A stretch of 9,047 nucleotides of DNA from Desulfuromonadaceae bacterium GWC2_58_13 (GCA_001825565.1 MHXM01000158.1:9061-18107), one strand, 5' to 3'. Shown: positions 1 to 5,932, counted from the stretch's first letter. The notes: generated by a model not told the origin, from the letters alone. Translations and numbers: made by a program.

Positions 1-56
1 AGTACCGCGATACCGACAGCCGTTCCCCACGAGACGGCAACCACCCAGTGTTTCAT
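1..56 (-). CDS. Start of a truncated membrane or exported protein (first 18 codons)
   Basis: An ATG at 56-54 opens a frame that runs off the left end of the window. The visible residues are MKHWVVAVSWGTAVGIAV, a short basic start followed by a hydrophobic run, which fits a signal peptide or first membrane segment. The start is well supported: GGGGAGG lies about five bases upstream, and the ATG overlaps the stop of the preceding zinc ribbon gene as ATGA, which suggests translational coupling. It is therefore the sixth or later gene of the HMA/DUF2318/FtsX/ABC operon. Too little is visible to name a family. Confidence 0.6.
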   Translation of the reverse strand, partial: MKHWVVAVSWGTAVGIAV

Positions 57-310
57 GACGTCCTCCCCGGTTCAGGTTCGCCGCACTGGGGACAATAACG
101 GTGAAACACCGATCGCGGTTGACCGCAACCACAACAGCGGTCACGCAGCATAAATCGGCAATGGGGACAGATCAGCCACTCCCCATCGGCGGCATGCCCA
201 CAGGACGGGCACTTGCCGTGGATCCGGGGGGCGGGGCCTTTCCCCTTCTCCATTTCGGCTAAAATGGCGAAGACGATACATCCGAGCAAAATAAGCAGTA
301 GCAGGACCAC
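53..310 (-). CDS. Membrane-anchored double zinc ribbon protein (85 aa)
   Basis: A small protein with one N-terminal hydrophobic segment (about residues 2-18), a short charged linker, and two zinc ribbons of identical geometry: C34xxC37-x10-C48xxC51 and C59xxC62-x10-C73xxC76. This is the double zinc ribbon (DZR) pattern; the ribbons probably bind structural zinc and face the cytoplasm. The start is GTG at 310: AGGAGA sits about six bases upstream, and no in-frame ATG precedes the hydrophobic segment. It begins nine bases after the ABC ATPase stop and overlaps the next gene by four bases, so it belongs to the same operon. Its role is unknown. A regulatory or adaptor subunit of the transporter, or simple metal binding, are guesses from context. 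Confidence 0.8.
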   Translation of the reverse strand: MVLLLLILLGCIVFAILAEMEKGKGPAPRIHGKCPSCGHAADGEWLICPHCRFMLRDRCCGCGQPRSVFHRYCPQCGEPEPGRTS

Positions 311-319
311 GGGCTTCTC

Positions 320-1015
320 CTATGCATCGGGCAATGCGGCATCCCGCCCGCCGGCCAATTGACCGTCACGCAGAAACAGGGTCCGGTGAAAACAGGATGT
401 CGTTTCGGCATTATGGGTTACCATGACGATGGTCTGCCCCTCGGCATTCAGTTCGGCGAACAGGGCCATGATTTCCGCCGAGGTTGCGCTGTCGAGGCTG
501 CCGGTGGGTTCGTCGGCGAGAATCAGCGGCGGACGATTGACCAGGGCCCGGGCAATGGCGACCCGCTCCTGCTCGCCGCCGGACAGTTCGCCGGGCAGGT
601 GGCCCGCCCGCGCCTTGAGCCCGACCCGCTCGAGCACCTGGCCGGCCCGTTGGCGTTTTTCAGTGGTCGGCATCTTTTTCACCGCCAATGGCAACATGAC
701 GTTTTCGAGGGCCGTCAGGTAGGGAACCAGATTGAACGATTGAAACACAAACCCGAGGTACTCGCGCCTGAAGTCGGCAAGCTTTTCGCCGGGCAACCGA
801 TACAGGTCGATGCCGTCGATTCGCAGGGACCCGGAGGAGGGGTGACAGAGTCCGCCGAGCATCGACAGGAAGGTGCTCTTGCCCGAACCGGAAGGCCCCA
901 TGACCCCGAGGAAGGTCCCTTCGTCGATACTCAGGTCGATTCCGCCCAGGGCCTCGACGCGCCCGGCCCGGCTGTCGTAATATTTGGTCAATCCGCTGAT
1001 TTCGATAAATGCCAT
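320..1015 (-). CDS. ABC transporter ATP-binding protein, LolD/MacB type (231 aa)
   Basis: A complete cytoplasmic nucleotide-binding subunit of the LolD/MacB/FtsE-like class. Visible motifs: Walker [10 protein letters not shown] (40-48), Q-loop Q92 in [10 protein letters not shown], signature LSGGE (144-148) followed by RVAIARAL, Walker B LILADEP with catalytic E169, D-loop SLD (173-175) and switch H201 in MVTHN. Length is normal for the family. It lies 26 bases downstream of the FtsX-type permease, its obvious partner. This class usually powers mechanotransmission across the periplasm (lipoprotein release, effluxed molecules, or envelope protein activation) rather than classical import. In DUF2318-containing loci the pair is linked to iron acquisition. 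All catalytic residues are intact. The ribosome binding site is weak (GGGATGA region), consistent with coupling to the gene before it. Confidence 0.93.
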   Translation of the reverse strand: MAFIEISGLTKYYDSRAGRVEALGGIDLSIDEGTFLGVMGPSGSGKSTFLSMLGGLCHPSSGSLRIDGIDLYRLPGEKLADFRREYLGFVFQSFNLVPYLTALENVMLPLAVKKMPTTEKRQRAGQVLERVGLKARAGHLPGELSGGEQERVAIARALVNRPPLILADEPTGSLDSATSAEIMALFAELNAEGQTIVMVTHNAETTSCFHRTLFLRDGQLAGGRDAALPDA

Positions 1016-1041
1016 AAGATCATCCCGTGGTGAAATTCAAC

Positions 1042-2199
1042 TCAAAGGGTGCGCAATGCTTCGGTCGGATCGAGCCGGCTCGCATGCAGGGCGGGATAAA
1101 GCGACGCCAGGGTACCCACGCCCACGGCCAGCAGGATGGACCCTCCGGCCAGAATCGGATTCCAGACCAGGTGGACATGTTCCTCCGCCAGCACCGGCAG
1201 CAGCAGGCGGGTGGCCAGCATGCCGCTCAGGAACCCGAGAACGCCGGCCAGCAGGCTGACCCAGAAGGCCTCGGTCAGAATCAGGGTGACCACATGCCCG
1301 CGCCGGAAACCGAGGGCGCGAAAAATGCCGATTTCGCGGGTCCGCTCATTGACCGATCCCATCATGGTGACAAACACCACCAAAGCGCCGATCAGGATCA
1401 CCACCGCCGCCACCCCCAAGGCAAAAGCCTGGAATTGCTCGATGGCGTGCATCCGGCTTTTGACCACCTGCTGAATGGCGCCCACCTTGACATCGGGGAG
1501 CACGGCGGCAATCTGGCTCACCATGTCCTCGACCGGACACTCCCCGCACAGGGCAGCCACCTCGACCAGCGAAACCAGTCCGGTTTTGCCGAGCAGAATC
1601 TGAGCCGCCGGCAGAGAGGCGATCAGCAGATCGTCATCCTGAGAACCGGTTTCCTGCAGAATCCCGGTCACCACGAAGGGAAATTCCTCGATTTCGATGG
1701 TCTCTCCCATGGCCAGTCCCAGTCGACGGGCCACGGCACTGCCGGCTACCAGCTCGTTTTCGGCCGCCAGGGGCCGGCCCTGGACACTCCACCAGCGCTT
1801 GAGGTGAAATTCACGATCGGCGACCACCCCCATCAGCATCACCCGCTCGCCCTTCACCTGCACGGCGCCGAGAATCTTGGGAGCCACCGCGGCGATGTTG
1901 CGCCGGTTGGGAATGGTGGAAATCCGATCGAGATCGGCCTCGCGGATTTCCCTGGGATCGACGGTCACTCCGCCGAGAGTAATGCCGCCATAGGACAGGG
2001 ACAACTCGTCGGTCTTGGGAGTGAGCAGGATGTTGGCTCCGAAATTTTCCATTTTATGCCGCGCCTCGGCGGTCATCGCCTGGGAGAGCGACAGCAGGGT
2101 CACCACCGTGGCGATGCCGATCAGCAGGCCGATGACCAGAAAGATCAGCCGCGATTTACGCCGGCGCAGATTGTTGAAAGCGATGGTTCCAAGCGTCAT
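1042..2199 (-). CDS. FtsX/MacB-family ABC permease with periplasmic CxxC (385 aa)
   Basis: The membrane subunit for the downstream ATPase. It has the type VII exporter layout: a basic N-terminus (NNLRRRKSR) and TM1 at about 17-42, a long periplasmic MacB_PCD-like domain (about 45-255), then three C-terminal TM segments (about 257-281, 304-333, 347-370). The family motifs NERTREIGIFRALG (284-297) and a DPTEAL ending (378-382) are present. The periplasmic domain has a Cys pair, C218-G-E-C221, not typical of LolC/E or MacB, which suggests a redox or metal-binding role. The start ATG at 2199 is six bases after the DUF2318 gene's stop. The nearest Shine-Dalgarno-like run (AAGGGA) lies inside that gene, so translation is probably coupled. 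This is a transporter-type mechanotransmission permease; the substrate cannot be read from sequence. Confidence 0.9.
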   Translation of the reverse strand: MTLGTIAFNNLRRRKSRLIFLVIGLLIGIATVVTLLSLSQAMTAEARHKMENFGANILLTPKTDELSLSYGGITLGGVTVDPREIREADLDRISTIPNRRNIAAVAPKILGAVQVKGERVMLMGVVADREFHLKRWWSVQGRPLAAENELVAGSAVARRLGLAMGETIEIEEFPFVVTGILQETGSQDDDLLIASLPAAQILLGKTGLVSLVEVAALCGECPVEDMVSQIAAVLPDVKVGAIQQVVKSRMHAIEQFQAFALGVAAVVILIGALVVFVTMMGSVNERTREIGIFRALGFRRGHVVTLILTEAFWVSLLAGVLGFLSGMLATRLLLPVLAEEHVHLVWNPILAGGSILLAVGVGTLASLYPALHASRLDPTEALRTL

Positions 2200-2205
2200 G
2201 AAGAA

Positions 2206-2718
2206 TCAGATCCCTTCGAAATAGCGGGCGCCCAGCCTCAGATCCTGTTCGTTGATCACGATGTTTCCGTAGGCGACCTGGCGTGTCAGGGGGGCCGGGT
2301 TGCAACCGCCCTTGACTTCGTTGATGCGATCGATGCTGAACCGTTGGCCGCAGTTGACGCAGACCATTTCATTCCCTTCCTGACGATAGCCTTTTTTATC
2401 CCGATAACAGACGTCACAGGCATCGAAGGCGGCTCGCAAGACACCGTCCGGGCTCTTTACCGCAAAGAAATCGATCGAAACTTCGCCGTGTTTAAAGCTG
2501 AAAAAATGTGCCTTTCCATCCTCGAACCGGCTGACCGGGATGGACACCTGTCCATCGGCCGTCAGGACCAATGGATACTTACCGAAGTCGGGGCCGGCAA
2601 ACTTCCAGCCGATCAAGGCAATTCCCAGCACCAACACCAGGCCGATGGCCGCAAGCGGCACAAAACTCTTTTTCTTGGCGGACTCGAACTGGACTCTCTT
2701 CTGTTCACGGTCGGACAT
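2206..2718 (-). CDS. Membrane-anchored DUF2318 protein with two CxxC pairs (170 aa)
   Basis: The N-terminus is basic (1-19), followed by one TM segment (about 20-39) and a C-terminal domain, probably periplasmic. That domain carries C101-D-V-C104 followed by YRDKKGY, then C120-V-N-C123 followed by GQRF, and a further C139 in GGCNP. This is the DUF2318 signature, seen in FtrD-like proteins and in the locus around Campylobacter P19, where it is linked to iron uptake. Metal or Fe-S binding is inferred from the Cys pairs. The start is ATG 2718: GGAG lies about seven bases upstream, and the residues that would be gained by starting further upstream (to 2979) look like out-of-frame translation of the HMA gene. 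It is 49 bases after the HMA gene and 6 bases before the permease. No Ftr1 or P19 homologue is visible, so the exact substrate (iron, copper, or electrons/thiols) is open. Confidence 0.85.
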   Translation of the reverse strand: MSDREQKRVQFESAKKKSFVPLAAIGLVLVLGIALIGWKFAGPDFGKYPLVLTADGQVSIPVSRFEDGKAHFFSFKHGEVSIDFFAVKSPDGVLRAAFDACDVCYRDKKGYRQEGNEMVCVNCGQRFSIDRINEVKGGCNPAPLTRQVAYGNIVINEQDLRLGARYFEGI

Positions 2719-2767
2719 TTCAACTCTCCATGGGTTGAGTATTTTGGGATGCGCTCCCCATTCCCCG

Positions 2768-3172
2768 TTATCCGCAGCAACCGCCGCCGCAGCCGCTTTT
2801 CTTGACCGGCTGAGCGGCCGGACAGCGAACCCCGCCGGCAGTGGAAACGGGGGCGTCCCCGGTGGCTGCCGAAGCCGCCACGGTCGGATATCCCGCCCGG
2901 GCAATCCGGTCGGCGAGAGCGGCGGCATCGGTACGGCTCGAATCATAAACCACCCGGGCCCGTCCGGCCGCCAGATCAACTTCTACCTTGGCGTTGCCAT
3001 CAAGAGAAAGGACCGCCCCGCGGATCTTTTCGACGCAGGCGCCGCAGGTCAGGTTGCCGACCTTGAAGTCGGCTACGGCGGACGCCTTGACGCCCGAGAG
3101 GGCAAAGGCAAAGGCGCCGGCAAAAATTACCGCCACGCCAACAACGACCAACAGAAAGCCACTACGATTCAT
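2768..3172 (-). CDS. Membrane-anchored heavy-metal-associated (HMA) domain protein with Cys-rich tail (134 aa)
   Basis: After a short N-terminus come a hydrophobic segment (about 5-27: signal peptide or anchor) and a ferredoxin-like HMA domain (about 34-98) with the metal-binding motif LTCGAC (C43, C46). Downstream elements GAVLSLDGN, VEVDL, VVYDSS and IARAGYP fit MerP/CopZ-like folds. A low-complexity linker follows, then a tail with C117 and CGGGCCG at 128-134, a probable second metal site. The start is ATG 3172, preceded by AAGGAG with a long spacing of about 11 bases; a longer frame back to 3259 adds only non-conserved residues before the hydrophobic segment. It is the first gene of the operon and probably binds Cu(I), Hg(II) or a similar soft metal on the outer face of the inner membrane. 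A mercury- or copper-specific role cannot be separated by eye. Confidence 0.85.
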   Translation of the reverse strand: MNRSGFLLVVVGVAVIFAGAFAFALSGVKASAVADFKVGNLTCGACVEKIRGAVLSLDGNAKVEVDLAAGRARVVYDSSRTDAAALADRIARAGYPTVAASAATGDAPVSTAGGVRCPAAQPVKKSGCGGGCCG

Positions 3173-3256
3173 AACGGATTCGTCTCCTTGAAAAAATTGA
3201 GCCTTTTTCGTCGTGCCCCGGATTGGACCAGGAGGCAGCGGCGAGCGGGCCGTCAC

Positions 3257-3298
3257 CACAGGATCTTTTTCACAACCTGTGCCACGTCTTCAAGTGGC
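3257..3298 (-). promoter_or_regulatory. Overlapping inverted repeats upstream of the HMA operon
   Basis: Two short inverted repeats share a base: CACAGG (3257-3262) with CCTGTG (3276-3281), and GCCAC (3281-3285) with GTGGC (3294-3298). They lie about 85-126 bases before the HMA start and just downstream of the thioesterase terminator, where the operon's promoter or operator should be. I found no convincing -35/-10 pair here. They may be an operator, leader hairpins, or chance. Confidence 0.2.
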
Positions 3299-3309
3299 CT
3301 GATTTACAC

Positions 3310-3351
3310 AAAAAAACACCCAAGAGGTGAACCATGCCCCCTCCTGGGTGT
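3310..3351 (-). terminator. Intrinsic terminator of the thioesterase gene
   Basis: On the minus strand a 12-bp stem (3340-3351 with 3316-3327, one G-U pair) with a 12-base loop is followed directly by seven Ts (complement of the A-run at 3310-3316). It starts about 35 bases after the thioesterase stop codon. It separates that gene from the HMA operon downstream on the same strand. Confidence 0.85.
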
Positions 3352-3385
3352 AGGATATCCTGCCCTGGCTGTGGAATATTCCGCA

Positions 3386-3808
3386 CTACCTGCCAGGATT
3401 ACCCGATTTTTCGGAAAGTGCCCGGTCAATCGCCGCGGGCATTTTGGGCCGGCCCCTTTCATTGAGCGCCGTCCCAACGATCCTGGCCTGAACAATCAAG
3501 GCATTATCCGGCTCCCGATAAATATCCTGAAAAAATGCAAACCGCAGGGGGGATATTTTTTCTAACCGGGTGCCAATCCAGAACCGATCCGAACCGACCA
3601 GCGGCAACTTGTAATCGAGTTCCGCCCTGATCACCACCAGGTTGATTTTCTGCCGCGCCAGTTCGGCAAAATCGACCCCCAGCGTCTTGATGAATTCATG
3701 TCGGGCATGTTCGAGGTAGTTCTGATAAACCGCATTATTGACCACCCCCTGCATATCGCACTCGTAATCCCGAACCAGAAACTCAAGCCGCGCATCATAA
3801 TCGGCCAT
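3386..3808 (-). CDS. YbgC-like acyl-CoA thioesterase, hotdog fold (140 aa)
   Basis: A 4-hydroxybenzoyl-CoA thioesterase/YbgC-family protein of normal length. The N-terminal hotdog motif is clear: VRDYECDMQGVVNN at 12-25, with D18 in the place of the catalytic Asp, followed by YQNYLEHARHEFI (28-40), the central helix. The usual H or Y after GVV is replaced by Asn, as in one common subgroup. It should hydrolyse short- or medium-chain or aromatic acyl-CoA thioesters in the cytoplasm; the natural substrate is not predictable. The start is ATG 3808, with AAGGAGG about eight bases upstream. It is a single-gene unit: divergent from the small membrane protein genes and closed by its own terminator. 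I saw no clear -35/-10 upstream. There is no tol-pal context. Confidence 0.88.
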   Translation of the reverse strand: MADYDARLEFLVRDYECDMQGVVNNAVYQNYLEHARHEFIKTLGVDFAELARQKINLVVIRAELDYKLPLVGSDRFWIGTRLEKISPLRFAFFQDIYREPDNALIVQARIVGTALNERGRPKMPAAIDRALSEKSGNPGR

Positions 3809-4001
3809 TGATTCATCCTCCTTTCACACGTTCAACATGGTTAAGGCAATCCAGGTCATACCGAAGGTCGGGATCATCTGAACCGGGGTCTATACACCCT
3901 GCATAAAATAAAAATACACTCATTTTATTGATGCTTTCACTTACATTGCGGCATGTTACACTACTTCTAATGCGTTTTCATTGTTTTTGATTAATTTGTA
4001 T

Positions 4002-4022
4002 ACGTATGTTTTAACTATACGT
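4002..4022. promoter_or_regulatory. Inverted repeat, candidate upstream activator site
   Basis: ACGTAT (4002-4007) and ATACGT (4017-4022) form a perfect 6-bp inverted repeat with a 9-base spacer. The centre is about 118 bases upstream of the -24 GG of the sigma-54-like promoter, the usual distance for an enhancer-binding protein site. The symmetry is observed; the role is inferred from position. Confidence 0.35.
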
Positions 4023-4126
4023 TTGCGCCTTCAACATGCCCGGCAAACCGTCCCCACGGAATCGCCCGAATTTTTTTATTTAACAAAAACATAATGTTAT
4101 AAGTTTTAAATAAATAATTCCCAGCA

Positions 4127-4143
4127 TTGGTACGCTCTTCGCT
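4127..4143 (+). promoter_or_regulatory. Sigma-54 (RpoN) -24/-12 promoter
   Basis: TTGGTACG, then CTCT, then TCGCT matches the consensus TGGCAC-N5-TTGCW at 9 of 11 fixed positions. The invariant GG (4129-4130) and GC (4141-4142) are separated by exactly ten bases. A start site about 12 bases after the GC gives a leader of about 35 bases to the ATG at 4189, which includes GGAG. No good sigma-70 promoter competes nearby. Such a promoter would require an ATP-dependent activator. Confidence 0.65.
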
Positions 4144-4188
4144 ATATACAAAGACAACAGCAAGCAACAAGGAAAAAAGGAGCACGCC

Positions 4189-4416
4189 ATGAAAAACTCT
4201 CTTACTTCGACCATCACCCTGCTCATCGCTTCGGCCTCCCCGGCTTTTGCTGCCAACGGCTCCAGCAGCGCCGGCATCGGCATCATGACCATCCTGTTCC
4301 TCGGCTTCTTCGGTCTGATCGTGGCCACCCAGGTACTTCCCGGCCTCTTCCTCTTCTTCACCGGGACCAAAAGCCTGTTCGGCAAACGCAATAGCGAGAT
4401 CGCCGCAAAACGTTGA
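4189..4416 (+). CDS. Small signal-peptide-bearing single-TM protein, paralogue 1 (75 aa)
   Basis: Unrecognised by function. Residues 1-21 form a signal peptide ending in AFA, leaving a predicted 54-residue mature protein: a short Gly/Ser-rich outer stretch (ANGSSSAG), a long hydrophobic segment (about 30-58) containing FLGF (37-40), IVA, Q48 and P51, then a basic tail (KSLFGKR...AAKR) expected in the cytoplasm. It aligns without gaps to the next gene, with about 15 identities in 36 residues. GGAG lies about six bases before the ATG, and the sigma-54-like promoter lies just upstream. Similar small FLGF-type proteins may occur in related deltaproteobacteria (from memory, not checked). Possible roles are a small subunit or regulator of an inner-membrane complex, or a membrane stress peptide; the sequence does not decide. 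Confidence 0.85.
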   Translation: MKNSLTSTITLLIASASPAFAANGSSSAGIGIMTILFLGFFGLIVATQVLPGLFLFFTGTKSLFGKRNSEIAAKR

Positions 4417-4491
4417 ACCGGGATAAATGAACTCGTCAAAATGATAAATATATAACTCACTTTGCCCATATAACCATTGAAGGAGGACTTT

Positions 4492-4725
4492 ATGAAAACC
4501 ACCACCAGAATCGCCGCCGCCACCGCCACCCTGATGACCCTTGCCACCTCCGCTTTCGCCAGCGGCGGCCGGGTTGACAATAGCGGGATCGTGGTTTGGA
4601 TCTTCCTCGGCTTCTGCGGCATGATCGTCGCCGCCCAAATGATTCCCGCCCTGCTGGTGATGTTCGGCTTGGCCAAAGGCGTGATGGCGCCGCGGGAAGA
4701 AGCCACCCAGGAAACCGGCAAATAA
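4492..4725 (+). CDS. Small signal-peptide-bearing single-TM protein, paralogue 2 (77 aa)
   Basis: Second member of the pair. Signal peptide 1-23 (AFA end), then a 54-residue mature form, the same length as paralogue 1: SGGRVDNSG, hydrophobic segment about 33-60 with FLGF (38-41), IVA, Q49 and P52, then a more acidic tail (PREEATQETGK) in contrast to the basic tail of paralogue 1. The start is ATG 4492, with AGGAGG (4481-4486) five bases upstream; a TTG at 4477 in the same frame is rejected because it would place the Shine-Dalgarno inside the gene. The 75-base gap from paralogue 1 shows no clear promoter or terminator, so co-transcription is likely. The duplicated core with divergent tails suggests a hetero-oligomeric pair. 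Confidence 0.87.
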   Translation: MKTTTRIAAATATLMTLATSAFASGGRVDNSGIVVWIFLGFCGMIVAAQMIPALLVMFGLAKGVMAPREEATQETGK

Positions 4726-4749
4726 TCCGCCAACAATCCAAGTGACTGC

Positions 4750-4780
4750 AAAAAGCCGGGGATTTTTCTCCGGCTTTTTT
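4750..4780. terminator. Bidirectional intrinsic terminator
   Basis: An 8-bp stem (4755-4762 with 4767-4774, one G-T pair) with a TTTT loop is flanked by AAAAA (4750-4754) and TTTTTT (4775-4780). It can stop plus-strand transcripts 25 bases after paralogue 2 and minus-strand transcripts 23 bases after the convergent MaoC gene. Confidence 0.88.
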
Positions 4781-4802
4781 GCGTCTTATCGTAAAGATCC
4801 TT

Positions 4803-5276
4803 TCAGGGATAAACCCGGACGAGAGATTCGGCGACACAAGCCGGCTTTGGCTCCCCTTCGATCTCCACCGTGATCCGATACAGGATCTGCACCGCATCCC
4901 CCATTTTCTCGGACGCGCCAAGGACCGTCCGAGCGCGGATACGGGAACCGACCAGCACCGGAGAAGGAAAACGCACCTTGTTGACGCCGTAATTCACCCG
5001 CATTTTCATTCCCGGGTAATTCTTCTGGAAAAAATCGGGATGGTTGCTTTCGGTAAGATATGGCAACAGCGACAGGGTCAAATACCCATGGGCAATGGTC
5101 GCGCCATAAGGAGATTCCTTGGCCGCCCGCGCCGGGTCGGTATGAATCCACTGGACATCTCCGGTCACCTCGGCAAAACGGTCGATCCGCTCCTGAGTGA
5201 GAGTCAGCCAGGGGCCGACGTGAATCTCGCGGCCCAGTTGGGGGGCCAGAAACGCCATCAAAAATTCAGTGGACAT
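4803..5276 (-). CDS. MaoC/NodN-family (R)-specific enoyl-CoA hydratase-like protein (157 aa)
   Basis: A single-hotdog MaoC dehydratase of normal length. The hydratase 2 motif FAEVTGDVQWIHTD (34-47) supplies the catalytic pair D40 and H45 (D-x4-H), followed by the helix motif IAHGYLTLSLLPYL (61-74). The NodN-like form has W in QWIH and a conserved NYGVNKVRFPSPV strand (94-106). Expected reaction: reversible hydration of trans-2-enoyl-CoA to (R)-3-hydroxyacyl-CoA, or a related small acyl-CoA, in the cytoplasm. The start is ATG 5276, with GAGGAGG about five bases upstream. It lies 74 bases downstream of the flavoprotein gene on the same strand and may share its transcript. No polyhydroxyalkanoate or nodulation genes are nearby, so the physiological substrate is unclear. 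Confidence 0.9.
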   Translation of the reverse strand: MSTEFLMAFLAPQLGREIHVGPWLTLTQERIDRFAEVTGDVQWIHTDPARAAKESPYGATIAHGYLTLSLLPYLTESNHPDFFQKNYPGMKMRVNYGVNKVRFPSPVLVGSRIRARTVLGASEKMGDAVQILYRITVEIEGEPKPACVAESLVRVYP

Positions 5277-5350
5277 CGGTCCTCCTCGATCTGAACGTTA
5301 TGAGAAACGACAGGAAAAACCAGTCGTCGAGGCCCTCGCGGTGGCGACCC

Positions 5351-5932
5351 CTATTCCGGATCCCGCAGCAGCCGGTCGGCGAGCTGTTCGGCCGCCGCCA
5401 GCATCTCCCCGCGCGAATCGACATCCCCCGGCTTGTACACATCGACCACCCGCAGAGGATGGGTTTCAGCGAAACCGGTCCAGTAAAAGATATCCCGATA
5501 GCGGGGCAGGATATCGGCAAACATTTCCGGGTCGCGATGGCCCTGGGTCAGGATGAAGACCAGCGGCTTGCGCCGGGCCAGGCGGTTGGGATGATCCTTG
5601 GCGATATAGCCGGGAAGCAGATAGGAATAACTGCGATCGATGAACCCCTTGAGTTGGGCAGAGACGTCGGCGTAGTAAACCGGCGAAGCCATCACCACCA
5701 GATCGGCCTCAAAGACCGCCGCAAGAACCGGAGTCAGATCGTCCCGCAGTACACAGCAATCATGGCTGGTTTTGCAGGCATCGCAGGCCTGGCAACCCCG
5801 GTAGGTCAGATCGTTGAGATAATAGCTCCGGATGACGGCGCCCTGCTGCTCGGCCCGCCGCAGAAAATGCCGGGCGACGGTGGCGCTGTTCCCCTGCCTG
5901 CGGGGACTGCCGAAAAGTCCAACAATATTCAT
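5351..5932 (-). CDS. ISF-like iron-sulfur flavoprotein / NADPH-dependent FMN reductase family (193 aa)
   Basis: Flavodoxin-like fold with the FMN phosphate loop GSPRRQGNS (8-16) and a second FMN-contact region MASPVYYADVSAQLKGFIDR (81-100). Between them is a compact Cys cluster, C47-x2-C50-x2-C53-x5-C59 (with C60 adjacent). This matches the CX2CX2CX4-7C pattern described for iron-sulfur flavoprotein (ISF), where it holds a 4Fe-4S cluster. It probably transfers electrons between ferredoxin or NAD(P)H and an unknown acceptor in an anaerobe. The start is ATG 5932, with GAGGAG about six bases upstream; 22 extra upstream residues in the open frame lack family similarity. It is the first gene of a possible two-gene unit with the MaoC protein. 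Cluster binding is inferred from spacing only. Confidence 0.88.
   Translation of the reverse strand: MNIVGLFGSPRRQGNSATVARHFLRRAEQQGAVIRSYYLNDLTYRGCQACDACKTSHDCCVLRDDLTPVLAAVFEADLVVMASPVYYADVSAQLKGFIDRSYSYLLPGYIAKDHPNRLARRKPLVFILTQGHRDPEMFADILPRYRDIFYWTGFAETHPLRVVDVYKPGDVDSRGEMLAAAEQLADRLLRDPE

Larger units (their letters stand above)
3809..4188. other. AT-rich divergent intergenic region (380 bases, no gene)
   Basis: No supported coding frame. From about 3895 to 4160 the base composition falls sharply to AT-rich, with A- and T-runs, against GC-rich flanking genes. It holds the thioesterase 5' end on one side and, on the other, an inverted repeat (4002-4022), the sigma-54-like promoter (4127-4143) and the ribosome binding site of the first small membrane protein. 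An AT-rich inverted repeat, ATAAAAT/ATTTTAT (3903-3909, 3922-3928), is also present without a clear role. The A/T tracts between 4070 and 4120 would suit bendable DNA between an activator site and a sigma-54 promoter. Confidence 0.6.

Noticed and set aside
1027..2805. A 592-codon open frame on the plus strand, rich in His and Gln.
   Set aside because: It lies opposite the FtsX permease and DUF2318 genes, has no domain or ribosome binding site, and its composition is that of an antisense frame in G+C-rich coding DNA.
2719..2979. An N-terminal extension of the DUF2318 protein back to 2979.
   Set aside because: The extra residues overlap the HMA gene in another frame and are low in family features, while ATG 2718 has a proper ribosome binding site.
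3373..3382. Palindrome GGAATATTCC near the thioesterase stop codon.
   Set aside because: It is short, sits just downstream of or overlapping the end of the coding region, and has no positional logic as an operator.
2540..3565. A 341-codon plus-strand frame across the DUF2318, HMA and thioesterase genes.
   Set aside because: It crosses two minus-strand genes and an intrinsic terminator and shows no family features.
4088..4106. AATGTTATAA within the AT-rich region, resembling half of an enterobacterial Zur box.
   Set aside because: The second half-site does not match, the region is strongly AT-rich, and the downstream genes have no evident zinc link.
4015..4751. Long minus-strand frames over the two small membrane protein genes.
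   Set aside because: They are antisense to genes with clear signal peptides, Shine-Dalgarno sites and paralogy, and would read through the terminator region.
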